The notes: generated by a model from the sequence alone, not told the origin. A stretch of 64,000 bases of DNA from Atriophallophorus winterbourni (GCA_013407085.1 JACCGJ010000596.1:1-64000), one strand, 5' to 3'. Counted from the first letter of the stretch, positions 1 to 12,780 are shown. Made by a program: numbers and translations.

Positions 1-290
1 TAATCCACTGTTTCAAGGCTCACTGAACCTGATATTACTGTCTCCACCTGACGACGGCAAACAGCCAGAAATCGGTAGTGGTGTGTAAGGGATGGGGATG
101 TGAGCAACACATTACTTTAAGCTTGTACTCTGTTCGTACTGACACCCTTGGTCTGGCGAAGCTTCTGTGTCAGAACCGAAACGTTACGAATAAACTACTC
201 TCACCGATACATTTAAATTCTAAATATGTCCGCAACATTATAGCAGACAACCCCATTACAGAATTCGCTATCGCACTAGAACATGGCTGA
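1..290 (+). mobile_element. Penelope-like element terminal repeat fragment
   Basis: Matches by eye, at several points, the repeats at 10186-10270, 13750-13965, 17035-17130, 17500-17660 and 17695-17885. Shared landmarks are TGATGACGGCAAACAGCCA-like sequence and a TGTTCGTACTGACAC ... TGTGTCAGAA segment. The link to Penelope elements comes from the neighbouring coding remnant at 16614-16796, which precedes the same terminal sequence. Confidence 0.55.
35..88 (+). ncRNA. Hammerhead-ribozyme-like motif in Penelope-like repeat
   Basis: The core CTGACGA (48-54, position 7 is free in the hammerhead consensus) and GAA (68-70) are in place. Stem I pairs CCAC (44-47) with GTGG (78-81) and TTAC (35-38) with GTAA (85-88) across an internal loop. 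Stem II pairs GGC (56-58) with GCC (64-66) around AAACA or similar. Stem III is minimal: A71-T76 and T72-G75, followed by A77 at the cleavage position. One weakness is a C-A mismatch at the base of stem II (55/67). Short-stem-III hammerheads are established for Penelope-like retroelements. Activity is untested. Confidence 0.6.
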
Positions 291-339
291 CAAAGCGAAA
301 TTTGTCATGGACTATTCACCTGAACAGAATCGATCTGGG

Positions 340-1015
340 AAAATTTTCGCGAATTGCGGTATCGAATCACTAATCTCATCCGGGAGGATGAACAATATCA
401 CCAGCTTCAGTTGGCAGTAAGAATGCAGCGAAATCATTAACTGCTTTATCGAACCGGTAACAAAACTACGAAGCTGAAACGTGGTGTTTTTCTAATCATG
501 ACAGATAACGGACTAACAGATACTGTGCTGGAGTTTTCAGCCACAAGATGTATTACTACCATTGGAATTGTCAGCACCAATTCCACCGGAAAATAAATGC
601 GATACATGCATCAATTCTGAAATAGTGTAGCACCACCTACACAGGTTGAATATCAACAAGTCCCCCGGAGCTAACGAAATCACAACTGCAATCCTAAAGT
701 TGTGCGACAGTCAATTGTGCGAAGCATTTTGTGATTTATTTAATCATTGTTTGAAGGAGTGTGTTATACCGGCTGACTAGAACAGAGGAATAATAACACC
801 CATCTACAAAGGCGAAACTCCATCTGACCCCGCAAATTACCGCTCTGTTAAACTCCTTCCAGTGATCTCAAATGTTATGGAGCGAACTGCGTGCGAAAGA
901 ATAGTGAGTCATTTCGAAACCCAAAACTTGTTGTCCAGAGAGCCACATGGATTTCGGAAGTCTCGTTCTTGCTTAACTAACCTACTGGAGACAATGGACA
1001 ACTGGACGCAGGAAG
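340..1015 (+). mobile_element. CR1-like LINE fragment, reverse transcriptase 5' part, decayed
   Basis: A broken reading frame resembles the linker and first RT motifs of CR1/jockey-type LINEs. Recognisable pieces are KSPGANEITTAILK, RGIITPIYKGE, DPANYRSVKLLPVISNVMER and SHGFRKSRSCLTNLLETMD. Frame stops and shifts are present (for example a TAG near 778). The copy ends abruptly at the TA microsatellite near 1018, before the catalytic RT motif. Confidence 0.75.
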
Positions 1016-1017
1016 TG

Positions 1018-1082
1018 GATATATATATATATATATATTAGATATAGAATATATATATTTATCTATATTATATATATATAAT
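1018..1082. repeat. TA-rich microsatellite
   Basis: An imperfect (TA)n tract truncates the LINE fragment on its left. Just to the right, around 1095-1150, the sequence CCTATGGTGTTGTACAGCTA and a TCTTGAATCTTGA segment resemble the loop of the foldback repeat at 63806-63860. The rest up to about 1700 is AT-rich with nothing recognised. Confidence 0.8.
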
Positions 1083-1724
1083 TCTTATACGAAATATCCT
1101 ATGGTGTTGTACAGCTACATATTTTATACTATAAATTCTTGAATCTTGAATCGTGAGAATTGAGTTATAACAATTTCATTTAGCTCAGATGTACGGAAGT
1201 GGAACATAATAATTATTTTTTTTCCGAAAGTCAACTTTATGTCTGCCTATATCAAGTTTCTACCGAATATCTCTGAAATGTTTTAAATGCGGTAAGCAAG
1301 TCAAATATATAGATATTTAAAATATGTGGAGAGAAATAAATAAGAAGAGATTTTGTTAATTGAATGATTTGTAAATCAAAAGCTTCATCTCATGCAATGT
1401 TTTTTGGAACATGCAATACTACTAATACTTGCTAGGACGAGTGCAAACGACTTTACCTTTAGTACACCCTGTGGATTATAACTTGTACAGGCAAGGTCAA
1501 GTTCGGTTAATTCACTGGTCCAGTATATTGTTCATCGTTTAATTTGTTTCAAATGAACGTGTTAAAGTCCAGTTGACATGGTTTATTCGAAGTAAAATGG
1601 GAAATTTCCAGCATCAAATTTAGATAAATTTGGCGAGCTGAAGTACGTATTGCATGTAGTGTCATACTACCGGATCCTATAGTAATCATTTCAAGTAAAA
1701 CGTCAATTTGTACGACCTATATGT

Positions 1725-4700
1725 TCAACGGTTCCCAAGGTTGTCACAGCCGGGGGTGGTGGTGGGGATAAGCTCCCGCTACCTACAAAATGCTCCCATA
1801 CGGCGTGCGTCTCAAATAGCCTCTGACAACCGAAGCCCAACTCCTGGCCTGCTCGTGGCGGAACTGCTTCTACTGACAGGAGAAGGGGCGAAGGCAGGTG
1901 AATGGTGCCTCAAAACCAGTTCGCTTCGGGTAGATGGAGCTCGTCAGCCTTGGAGGGCAGTCCATCTAGGGGATGGAAACCCTGACTCCAAACCTCCGCT
2001 TCCTGCGGATTACACAATCACAATACTCCCCCGAGGACGGTCCCAAGCCCGTCTGCAAAAGGAGGAGGGTTAGACGCGGGGTCAGCAACCCCACTCTGTA
2101 AAAACCTCAAACCGCTACTGAAACCAAAGCAACATGTCATACCAAAGTAACATCTCCATGCTTGAATCGAGAAGAAACCTCATCTGAGGTAAAAATGAAG
2201 CAGATTGGTGAAAGCCCACCGGAAGCCAGTCAGCAGATGAATCTTCTGTCGATGAAAGCAACAACTAAGATTGCCACATGGAACGTCCGTACGATGTATG
2301 AGACCGGAAAGGCTGCACAGGTCGCGAAAGAAATGCAAAGGTATGGTATACAACTGCTGGGAATATGTGAAAGTAGATGGAATGGATCTGGTATGTTGGT
2401 TTTGACATCCGGGGAACGGATTATTTACTCAGGTCATGAAGATGAGAACCATAGTCATTCAGAAGGCGTCGCCATTATGTTATACCCAATAGCTGCAGGC
2501 GCTCTCATTGGATGGGAACCCGTTGACTCACGGATAATCACAGCCAGATTCAACTCCAAGGGGAGAAATGTGACGGTAATTCAATGTTATGCACCCACAA
2601 ACAATGCTAACCTTGAGTCGAAAGAAGAATTTTACGTGCGTCTGCAGTCTGTCTTAGACAAGACACCCAAGCGAGATATCAAGATTTTGATGGGTGACAT
2701 GAACGCGAAATTGGGTCCAGACAACACAGGGAGAGAATCTGTGATGGGTACGCATGCCCTAGGTGAAATGAATGAGAACGGTGAACTTTTCGCAGACTTT
2801 TGCGCGCTCAACGATCTGGTAATCGGAGGAAGCATCTTTCAACACCGAAAAATCCACAAGGCCACCTGGACATCACCTGATGGTGTTACTGCCAATCAAA
2901 TCGATCACCTATCGATTTCACGAAAATGGAGACATAGTCTCCGTGATACACGCGTAATGCGAGGTGCGGATGTTGCTTCAGACCACTACCTTTTAATGGC
3001 CGAAATTAAAATCAAGTTGAGAGCTTTCAGCGAAACCGGCAGTCGGCCTAGTGTAAAGTACCACACGCAGAAACTAAGGGAAGAGCGTACAAGAGAGATT
3101 TTCTCAATCTCACTGAAAAACAGATTCGAATCGCTCAACAACTTAACCCCTGAGCTCCCAATAAATGAACACTGGACCGCTCTGAAAGACTGTTGGCAAG
3201 ACACTTGTAAGCACGTAATTGGCAGAATGGTAAAGAAAGACAAAGAGTGGATCTCGAGTGAGACTTGGACACTGATCAACTCGAGAAGGCAGCTGAAACA
3301 ACAGATCCTCCGGTGTAAGGACACCAAGCAGAAAAACCAACTGATCAAACAATACGGCTCCCTAAATAAAGACGTGAAACGAAGTGCCAGAAGGGACAAG
3401 AGGCGGTTCTATGAAATGCTGGCAACGGAGGCGGAAAATGCAGCAGAAAAGAGAGACCTGAACACCGTCTACAACATTACCAGAACCTTATCAGGAAGGA
3501 AAATACCTTACGGCAAAATAATAAAGGACGGTGAAGGTAACCTGATCAGTCAGGAATCGGTGCAAAGAAAGCGATGGATGGAGCACTTCAAGGAACTCCT
3601 AAATCGACCAGCACCTACTTCAGTCACTGACATCCCACCTGCAACAAATTTGCTAGACGTAAACACCGACCCTCCCGGTCGAAATGAAATCCTTTCTGCC
3701 TTAAAATCACTAAAGAATGGCAAAGCACCAGGCCCAGATGGGATTCCACCAGAAGCTATGAAGGCTGATTTGGACACCTCGGCTGATATGTTACTTCCTC
3801 TGCTGCAGAAAATCTGGTCAGAAAGACGGGTCCCAAATGATTGGAAGAGAGGTCATTTGGTCAAACTTCCGAAGAAAGGGGATCTGAGGCTATGCAAAAA
3901 ACTGGCGAGGTATCATGCTGCTCTCAGTCCCTAGTAAAGTACTTACACGCATCATCCTTATGCGTTTGCGCGACGCTATCGACCAAGTGTTACGGCCAGA
4001 GCAATCAGGCTTCAGAAAACAAAAGTCTGGCATCGACCAAATTGCGACCCTCCGTATAATAATTGAACAAAGCATTGAATGGCAATCGCCTCTGTGCCTC
4101 AACTTCATAGATTTTGAGAAAGCCTTCGACAGTGTGGACCGCGAATTCATATGGAAGCTTTTGCCACACTATGGAGTCCCACCGCTGTACATGGACCTCA
4201 TAAAGCAGCTGTATGAAGGTGCCTCCTGTCAGGTAATTCACAACGGAAGACTGACCGATCCATTTGGAGTTGAGACTGGCGTTCGCCAGGGATGCCTGTT
4301 GTCCCCAATGATTTTTCTGTTGGTAATAGACTGGATAATGAAACAGACAGTAAAAGGTGAGAGGAATGGTATCGATTGGAAGGAATCCGAGCATTTGGAG
4401 GATCTGGAATACGCTGATGATGTCTGCTTGATATCACGTGACCCCCAACGTCTTCAGAGAAAGACCGATAGACTAGCACACTTTGCTTCATATGCAGGAC
4501 TATGCGTGAATACCGAAAAAAACAGAAGTCCTCCGTGTGCTAACTGATGAGCACCCATCAATCACCATCAATGGTAAAGCAGTCAAAGACGTCACGCAAT
4601 TCGTCTACCTCGGCAGCATTGTTTCAATAAGTGGTGGCACGGACGAAGACATAGTCGCCAGAATCGGCAAAGCAAGATACGCGTTCATAGCTTTGAAACC

Positions 4701-5202
4701 CATTTGGGAGTCGAAGGTTCTATCAAAACGCACGAAACTCCGTATATTCAGAAGCAACGTCAAATCCGTGCTACTCTATGGATCGGAAACCTGACGAGTG
4801 ACAGCAAAGTCTTCTGGCCGCTTGCAATCATTCCACAATAATTGCCTTCGTCGAATTATTGGGGTAAAATGGCCAGAAAAGATAAGGAATCAAGACCTGT
4901 GGAAGATTGCTGCTGAGGACCCGATCGCCCAGCAGATCAGTAGAAGAAAGTGGAGATGGGTTGGGCACACCTTGCGGAAACCTTATGATGACATCACGCG
5001 TCATGCTCTGCTATGGAACCCAATCGGGAAGCGACGGGTCGGAGCAAGGACTATCTTGGAGCGTCGTGTGAAGAGGAATTCCGCAGTGTGGACTTAAAAT
5101 GAAGACATATTAAAACGGTGCTAGGGACCAGAGAAAGTTGAGACAAGTTGCCGAGGCCTATGTTCCTCCAGGAACTCAAAGGGAGTAAGTAAGTAAGTAG
5201 TA
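1725..5202 (+). mobile_element. Nearly complete RTE-like non-LTR retrotransposon (EN + RT)
   Basis: GC-richer 5' leader (about 1725-2160) followed by one polyprotein in order: APE-type endonuclease (TKIATWNVRTMYETGK, GDMNAKLG, SDHYLL; 2162 to about 3010), linker, RT (NGKAPGPDGIPPEAMK, EQSGFR, DFEKAFDSVD, GVRQGCLLSP, catalytic YADD at 4410-4421) and the C-terminal FVYLGS / LLYGSET / RWVGHTLR region. It ends in a short (AGTA)n tail at 5184-5200, typical of RTE-type LINEs. Breaks: one-base shifts in A-runs at 3896-3901 and 4516-4522, and a TGA at 4792-4794 where the family has Trp. Few lesions suggest a fairly young copy. Clade assignment is by eye. Confidence 0.85.
2162..5097 (+). pseudogene. 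LINE endonuclease-reverse transcriptase reading frame, broken
   Basis: Coding part of the RTE-like element. The first frame runs 2162-3934, the second 3915-4547, the third 4537-5097 with one internal TGA. The changes of frame fall in A homopolymers, so sequencing or assembly error cannot be excluded for those two. Endonuclease and RT catalytic residues are visible and not lost. Confidence 0.8.
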
Positions 5203-5203
5203 A

Positions 5204-6430
5204 TAGATGAAGTTGTATAAAAGACATAGAAGCAGTTTTATAGCGATAGCAACAGCGAAACCCGGTGTTACTTACCTTGAATATGAGGTATGCTCTGCCT
5301 CCGAAGTGAGCATTGGAGATCCGATGAATGTTACATTGTAAGATCAATATCGGGAGTCCTATTATCTCTTTTGGAAATATCCTCATGATAAACGCTCAAT
5401 CTATTCGGTTATCGATTACTTATTTTTATTTATCAATAAATTTATCGAAACAAGACCCTTTATTTTCTGAGACGGCTTTGCTGGCTCAGATATCACGGTC
5501 GTTTTCGTATTGGTATACAAACTTTTCGGTCATATAGTAAGGCACATGGAACATGCGATTTATACCCTCATTTCTGCTTTCGCGATCAGTTTGCGGTATC
5601 CTCAAACACGGAAATTCAAACGGGTCAGAATCACATACTTTTTTAATAAATTTACATTTATCAGTGTTTATTGAAACGATATCCGCAATACTTGAAGCGA
5701 GACATGTGAAATGATCTATTCACTCACGTTATATTTTGCTCTATCGAAAATTTAATATTGAGTCAAAGATCAAACAGATTATTTTGGGTTCTTACTGAAA
5801 CGCTAAAAACAAAATGTATGTTGTGTGGCTTTTTCGTATGAGGTAAGTATAGTCGTAACTTGTGATGCGTGAGACCTTGCCTGACGGAAGATTTATGCAG
5901 TTGCTTATTTTAAACTAACTCCAGATGATCTACACTACAGTGAATCAAAATCAGCAAGTTGACATCGCAAGCTGTACTTGTGGTACAAAAACGTTCGCAA
6001 ATAAAACAAGAAAGACATGAATCTACCGTGTTGAATAGTTCTTTGCCCTACCACTAACTATGAAGGCACGATGTGAAACGTCATTTTTCAGCTGGGAAAG
6101 AGAATGTAGGGTTTACGGGAGTTGAACTTTGATTAGACGAGAAAGTGCGAATGCAGCTGATTACCGAATGCTGTGAACGACCTGGGAAAGATTTATACAT
6201 CCGAATCAATCTGTTTTGCCAGTCGAAACGTCGTTGAGCACAAAATCATTATGCACTTGAGAATATGTCTTAAATACAGTGTTCAGTGGAGATGTTGCAG
6301 TAAACGTCATTTTAAAGTGTTCGCTTAATTTTGTATGTTGTCAACTAGATTGACATAAGCGGGCTTTCAAAACCATAGCCATCAAAGCACCATGAAATCT
6401 CTCGTACTTGTGTCGGTCTACAGGTTCATG
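5204..6430. other. Intergenic, nothing recognised
   Basis: AT-rich sequence with only short chance frames. No repeat family shared with the rest of the window was noticed. Confidence 0.5.
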
Positions 6431-6576
6431 AAACGTGATTGGATTCCCATTCCATCCGAAGTGTAAGCATATTATCCCAGTTTGTTTGTGCTTACGCTTC
6501 TATAGATCCCGTAGCTGTGTACGTTTCTTTTAGGATTCTTCATTGTTGTTCGCCACCGTTGAAATGTTGTCTTGTT

Positions 6577-6652
6577 GATGAAGATGATAACGATGATGAT
6601 AATGATGATAATGGTGACACTGTTGTTGTTGATGATGATGATGATGACCAAA
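6577..6652. repeat. GAT/GTT trinucleotide microsatellite
   Basis: Imperfect tandem GAT and GATAAT units interrupted by GTTGTTGTT. It creates artificial Asp-rich (+) and Ile-rich (-) frames that are not genes. Confidence 0.85.
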
Positions 6653-7885
6653 GGAGGCCAACAACAACTTCTATGTTCACCAAATTGGGCCAATCTGCGT
6701 TCGAAGCTGCACACTCGAGACAACATCACAGTACCAGCACAGAGAATGAAATTCCAATTTGTGTTCATATATTGTTTGATTTCCTATGGTTTAAGATTAA
6801 GTAAATCTTATTCACTAAATAGCAATATCATTTTTTGTTTTCTTAGACTAACAATTTTTCAATAAAAAATAAAATAGGGAAAATTTTTGGTCAAAGCTGA
6901 AATATTTCCTAACAACGGTCGTGTAGTAGGTGACAAAGTAGAACTTGTGAATCTTCTATCACTTTTGGTCAATTCGATCATGGAGTCCGTATCTTGTTAA
7001 ACGAATAAATGAACATCGGCTACGGATGAAATTTGATAACTGGACTCAAGCCATACATTTGGGTATTCGTGGTTAGTCATACCTGACGCACTTTTAGTTT
7101 CAGGATAACGTCTTTCACTTTGTAGTGACAACAATAATACTTTGAATGAGCTTAAAACAACGGATGGATTTTATGCCAAGTTCCGATCGGAAACGTATAT
7201 TCAATAAGATCTCCGATGTGAGTCACAGAATAAAAGAGTGATCCGCTTCAATTACCGAAACGCGCTGAAATGTCCATTGCTTTGCTCTTTAGTGCGCTTA
7301 CATTTAGTTTTAATGTAGTACAATCATAGTACAATCATTGATAGCGTAAGTTTTGCATGTCATGTTACCTGCAATTTGATGCGAAATTAAAAATTATGAA
7401 TAACAAAGTTATCTGGCATTTCGAGTTCCCAACTCTTTCAGAGATTTCTTGGAGTGGTATCCGCGATTCGGGACGAAATAGCTCCAACAAGCAGGAAGAG
7501 CCGAGCCTCCATTGATTTGGGAAGACATTTCGCATTTCCCAAACTGAGCACTGGGAGCAAGGGCAGCGGACGTACAATTTATTCATTCGCCAATGCAGGA
7601 AAACATGCTGAAGATTTTAACAAACGACTTAGCACTCTGAGTAAATGAAAGCACACGATATATTATGCTGAAATCTCAGACCGTAAAAAGCTATAGAAAA
7701 AGCTTCCTCAAGTCACAATAACAGATGTCCGTTCTTCCGTAGGATCACGTGTAAAAATGTATAAAGATAATTGAATAAAAGTATTTGCCAAGGCTATTTC
7801 GTTTTCAGTTTTTTTTAATTTAAATATAATGATCGATCAAGTTGCATGCGTAGATAGAATTATTCTCCAAAATACCATCACGATT
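6653..7885. other. Intergenic, nothing recognised
   Basis: Short open frames on both strands near 7365-7648 overlap one another and show no domain, splice signals or family resemblance. Confidence 0.45.
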
Positions 7886-7892
7886 TTCAAGT

Positions 7893-9470
7893 TTATAATA
7901 GGTTATACTTATCCGGCATCTGTACAAACCCAGCGAAATCTTGTCCATTATCCGCAGCTTTTTCGATATTGAGGTTAATTTCAGCCCAATAGTCATTTAC
8001 ACATCGTCTTGCAGTCTGTTGGACCTTATTTCTAGTTGCTCTAAAAAGTCGTAAGTTTTCATATGTTGGCATACCTTTGAACCACAAGAATGCTGACCGT
8101 TTCTCATCCAACACAGCAGTCATCTCAGAAGCTTTTGCTTCGCACCAATCGCTCGTTCGAGTTTCTTCGGACCGAAAGTGGAAAGTGCGACTCGGCATAT
8201 GCAGCTTCTTATCGATTCCCAGTTTTCTGCAGCCGATTCGAGTTGGGTTGTCTTGCTGAACTCAGCTGTGAAGGCTTTTGCAAATCGCGCAGCTAGATTA
8301 GGTTCGCAAATGCGAGTGATGTGTATCCTAGGCTTAGCAGAAAATTTGTGTGGTGAAATCTCGTACAGGGAAGCTCCAGTTTTGCACAGACCAGTGAATG
8401 ATCTATGTCGCAGTCTGTGTTTTGATATGATCGCGTGATGAGCACACTTCCTATATTAGTGCGCCTAACAAGAATAAGATAAAGCTGATACCAATGCTTA
8501 GAGCGAGGATGTTTCCAAGAGACTTTTTAATGTGGTTTTGTTTGAAAGAAAGTGTTACTGACACAAAGACTGACATACGTGCACCTTTCTGTAAGGCGTT
8601 GTCCATTTTCATTGGTTTGACCTACACCGAACCTTCCGAGACAGTTTTGCCAAGACTCGTAATCTGCATCAACTCTGGCATTGAAATCACCCAATACCAC
8701 TACACTGTTTTTGTGGCACGTTTTTGAGGACTGTTGTGAGGTTATGAGTAAAAGCGTCTTTTTCATCAAGAGTTGCATAGAGCGTTGTTGCATAAACGTT
8801 GACCAACGTAATGGTACCAGTAATGCACGTCAGATTTAAAATCCAAATCCTTTCTGTGGCTCACTTCTGCTGCTTTTAGCAGGTCGTTTCTCACGGCAAA
8901 CCCAACTCCATGCAGTAGAGACTCATCAGAACCCCTTCCTTTCCAAAAAAATGTTTTATCTATTTCTGTTTGCATACCAGGGTCTGGTAATCGCGTCTAT
9001 TGCAGGGCAGTCGCGTCGATATTCAGCCTGTTTAGCTCATTGTAAATCACCACTGATTTTCTTACGCCTCTGATTTTCGAGATGTCGTCATGAAATCCTG
9101 GAAACATGGACCGGACTTTCCAGGTTCCCACTTTCAGAACTGACTTTTGTTGTTGAGTATTTTGTTTCGTTGGTGCGGAAAAATACAGTCTGCTTGTCGG
9201 TTGATTCCTAATCCCCATGCACCCAATGAGGATAATAGACCGTGGATAGACGCCACCTTATTGACTGGGGGCTGCCCAGCTTGAGGCGGGCGGTAGCCGT
9301 CCAACGAGATCTGAAAGTCTCTCCCACCGTCGGAAGCAGTGCCAGGCGATGAGCTCTACGCCAGTCGAGTCGGTATCTGCCGCTTCCCATGTTATTATCC
9401 GTAGAAGCGGAATGGAGTGTCCTCTCCTTTGGTGCATTGTGATGCACGCCAGGGCAGTTCAATAAGGAGA
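7893..9470 (-). mobile_element. 5' half of a second LINE family (endonuclease, no RT), decayed
   Basis: Read on the minus strand: leader near 9208-9462, endonuclease N-terminus (VGTWKVRSM, near 9130), HGVGFAVRNDLL (near 8900), VVVLGDFNAR (near 8680), and the linker KVQQTARRCVNDYW (near 8010). The order matches an APE-type LINE whose linker precedes RT, but the RT half is absent. Frames are broken several times. The family resembles the RT fragment at 50560-51410 by type, but direct homology cannot be shown because different parts survive. Confidence 0.75.
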
Positions 9471-9754
9471 ACTAGCTGTTTCCCATGCATCAAGTGCTCC
9501 CTTTACACGCACCACCTGAACCAAAGGAACAGCTAGGCTGATACGTTTGGACAACGATGCGGGTATAAGAGTAATGAATATAAGAAGAAAATCGCTACGC
9601 TTTTTTAATGCATCGTTTACATTGAGCGAACGTATAGAGAACTTTACGCTACGATAAAGGAACATAGAAAACCAATAGGAAAGCGACCATCAATTTCCTT
9701 GAATATCAATCACTGTTCCAGGAATCTGTCCTAGTTCACCACACAATCGACACA

Positions 9755-10270
9755 GGTCACAGCGTGGATTTTAATAACGTGGAAGTGATAAGGCAGGGAA
9801 AGACTTCACGCTGAGGCGGTTGAAACAACAAATGCTGGTGCGAATGCTGTCAGCAAGGTGGATAGGGCGAATATCTCCACAATCTGGTGTCCGTTTCTGC
9901 AGCGGGTGAGGATTAACCTGTATCCAATCTTATCCGCACACGGATTAAGCCGGCAAGTTTATTGGTCAGTGGATCACACCTTACCTATAAAGCAATTAAG
10001 GGATTACACCGAATGCAGGATTAAAGGGCATGACACCTAATTTGTACGCGAATTAAGCAAGCAGGCTTATCGGCTAGTGGATTTGGTTCACACCTTTACA
10101 CAAAGCAATTAATTAGTGCTTCGATTGATCATGATCTCTCCTGTATATCTTAGGTAACGTAGGTGAAAGCAATTAAAAGCTAAACACCGTTCGTACTGAC
10201 ACCATTGGAATGACGCAACGTCTGTGTCAGAAGCAAAATGTTACCAAAAATCTGCTCTAACCGATTCATG
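9755..10270 (+). mobile_element. Penelope-like element 3' fragment
   Basis: Collinear with 16710-17130: shared AACGTGGAAGTGATAAG, GGGAAAGACTTCACGCTGAG, CACAATCTGG..TTCTGCAGCGG and the TTCGTACTGACACC ... TGTGTCAGAAG block. The coding part is frame-broken. Confidence 0.6.
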
Positions 10271-12780
10271 GCAAACTTTATTATCCTACGCATTTTTTGT
10301 GTAAATTACTTCAATCTCGGTAAATTCAAACACGAGTTTATTGTAGAAAGCGTAAAATGCACTAGCGAAAAGTGCTTATTGGGGATAAGAACAACCTTTG
10401 AATTACACCATTCACGCACGTTTGTGCGAAATCCACCATTACTTTAATACGTTACTTGAAATCATGTAGACCTGCGAGACGCTGTTCTGTGGAATGTTTT
10501 AGTTATTTGAGATGAATGGACTACCACTTGACCTTATTTCTTCTTCTGACTGATATCATTGGCCTGACACAGCTTCTTTTCTCAAAGCTGAGCACTACCC
10601 CAAAAACGAAATTATTAGTTCGTGTACCTACAAACTCTTTATCGAATAATTCTGAACAAGACATCACAAATGCAAGTTACGTTACAAGTAACTTTGCTTC
10701 GTACAAGTGAATTAAACTGAAAGTATGTACCAGTTCAAATATACCGATATCCAACTTTAGCAAAGTATCAGTGTCAACAATAACCGTCATATTGGAACAA
10801 ACAACACACACAACTTCTCATTGCAAGAATTTATAGCCAAAAATCGCATACGTCAAAATAATTTCTGAGACTGTTTGACTTAACGGAGATTTTGCGCTGT
10901 CAGTGGAATATGGACACAGTTCCCCGAATGAAGGAGAACCAGGAGCGAACCAGGAGCAATCAGGGAGTTTTGTGAATCCAACAAGCGACGAAACGGATCG
11001 CGTGATGGATTGGTAGCATTCGTCAACGACATTCTCGTGGAGCAATAGCGAGTTTCAATTCGACTTCAAAAAGCTACCTTGATTTTGCTGGGTAAAGTGT
11101 GGATGCATTAAGGCAACCTTTTAAATGATTGTATTCATAATTTTGTGACCATTTATTATACAAATCGAAGCACACTTTTTTATCGAAAAGACGCCTCTGC
11201 AGACGCTACTGTGGCGCCGTCACAAACAACGACCTGTCAGTTTATTAAACTACAACCGCGCCACATCATCCTTGGGACGCCGGCATAATTTGGACGAATT
11301 TCCTAGGTATTTTGGTAGTGTCGCCAGCTCCTAAACAACCAAACAACATCCCGGCGGGAAGTTATCGAATGAATCACGCACCACGTTGAGAAACACACGT
11401 AGGAATCCATCCGCGGGCGACGCCAATTTTCGCAAAATGGAAGGAGGCTCCATGTCGAAAATTGAGTAATATTTGGAGCACAGTTCAACACAATAATGGT
11501 GCAATTGCGTGTCATCAGGCGGTTGCTTATGAAGAAAGTGCTTGATTAGCTGGAGCATAAAACTCCATTAAGTTGTTAAGAAATTTACTCACAAATTGGA
11601 TGTTAAATGGGAATGATGAATTTCATGGAATATATTAGAATACGAATGGTTCTCGGTCTTCAACTAACGAGGTGAATAAAATCTTTAAAACTTTCCAGTG
11701 TAGACTTGGATACCGTTTCAAAATTATTAATTACCATTCGTGGTATATTTGAACTATCTCGCATATGTCTTCAATAATCGGCGATGCATTTTATGACCTC
11801 ATAACCTTTTACAATATCTCTCGGCAAACGATTGTTATCGATCATTGACGAGATCACAAGCGTAAACTCTTTATATCAGGAACAAAATCTTGTAACAATA
11901 AGCGATCCGTTTGACAAGTAACAATCTTTACCTCATTGCTTCTAGACACGTTCAGCTTTCTGCAATTTAGAAATGTTTTTTTATTAATTGCGTAATTTGA
12001 AGTTAATATGCAAAAAGTTGCACAGTCTAAATAACATTGGAGCTATTGCTAATCAATCGAGGACTTCAGCTTCCTATTGTGCAGCCACATTCAACAGCTT
12101 TTATATAGTTTATAAATGAATATTTTCAAATATCGAGCCATAATTAACCATTTACGATCATCAGCACGAAGTGGAACATTTTATATTTTCACAAACTGAA
12201 AGAGTTGCTGAGCTTTCGCGCTTGTGTTTGCGATTACTTTGGGTTTGCTGCTTACAAATGCGTAGTATGAGTAAGCAGGGTTCAGCACACAATAACAAAT
12301 ATACAACGATGACGGTGTTCGAACCGTAGTAGCACAGTACTTCAGAAATGCGACCTTCAATCGACAGGTTCTGATCCAAATAACGAGCAAAGGCTCTTGA
12401 CCAAACACAGATCTATGAGGGGTATCAGCAAAATCTGCGAAAGCCTAGAACCGATTCGCAAGGTAAAATTTCGAAACCGGTGGAACATCGTGCGAAGGAA
12501 TCCTGATATGAGCGATGGACGTATTCATGTAATGAAATGAATATTATTCTAAACATCCCTGAATTAAACACCATGCCAGCTACAAGTAAGGGCGCGAAAA
12601 TCAGGAAATCGATATACGTCAACGCCAATTGCTACCCAAATATACTCTCGTGCTGCCACTCTTCTTTGCTCGCAACCGTATCAGAATAAAGCAATGGAAA
12701 ACGTGGATCTCATGGGATTAATCCTTAAAATGATTGTAATCTAGCGTCCACCTATGTCCTCATTCGTGACAGTCATTGTT
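10271..12780. other. Intergenic, mostly unrecognised
   Basis: Apart from the exon-like segment at 11331-11548, I see a short direct repeat (GAACCAGGAGC twice at about 10937-10960) and small unconvincing frames near 10818-11045 and 12161-12628. Confidence 0.4.
11331..11548 (-). other. Exon-like open segment, unidentified
   Basis: A minus-strand open segment preceded by an acceptor-like TATGCTCCAG. It encodes about 70 residues with protein-like composition (for example DDTQLHHYCVELCSKYYSIF and RVFLNVVRDSFDNFPPG). No strong donor follows, no domain is recognised, and no second exon could be joined. It may be a lone exon, a pseudogene or a chance frame. Confidence 0.25.

Noticed and set aside
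2632..3399. Minus-strand frames up to 137 codons opposite the LINE
   Set aside because: Shadows of the LINE reading frame on the other strand.
5184..5200. Short tandem array as a possible CRISPR-like repeat
   Set aside because: A 4-bp unit LINE tail; no spaced direct repeats of CRISPR type exist anywhere in this eukaryotic window.
6439..6865. Three overlapping frames of about 97-121 codons
   Set aside because: Opened by the GAT microsatellite; composition is low-complexity and no domain is present.
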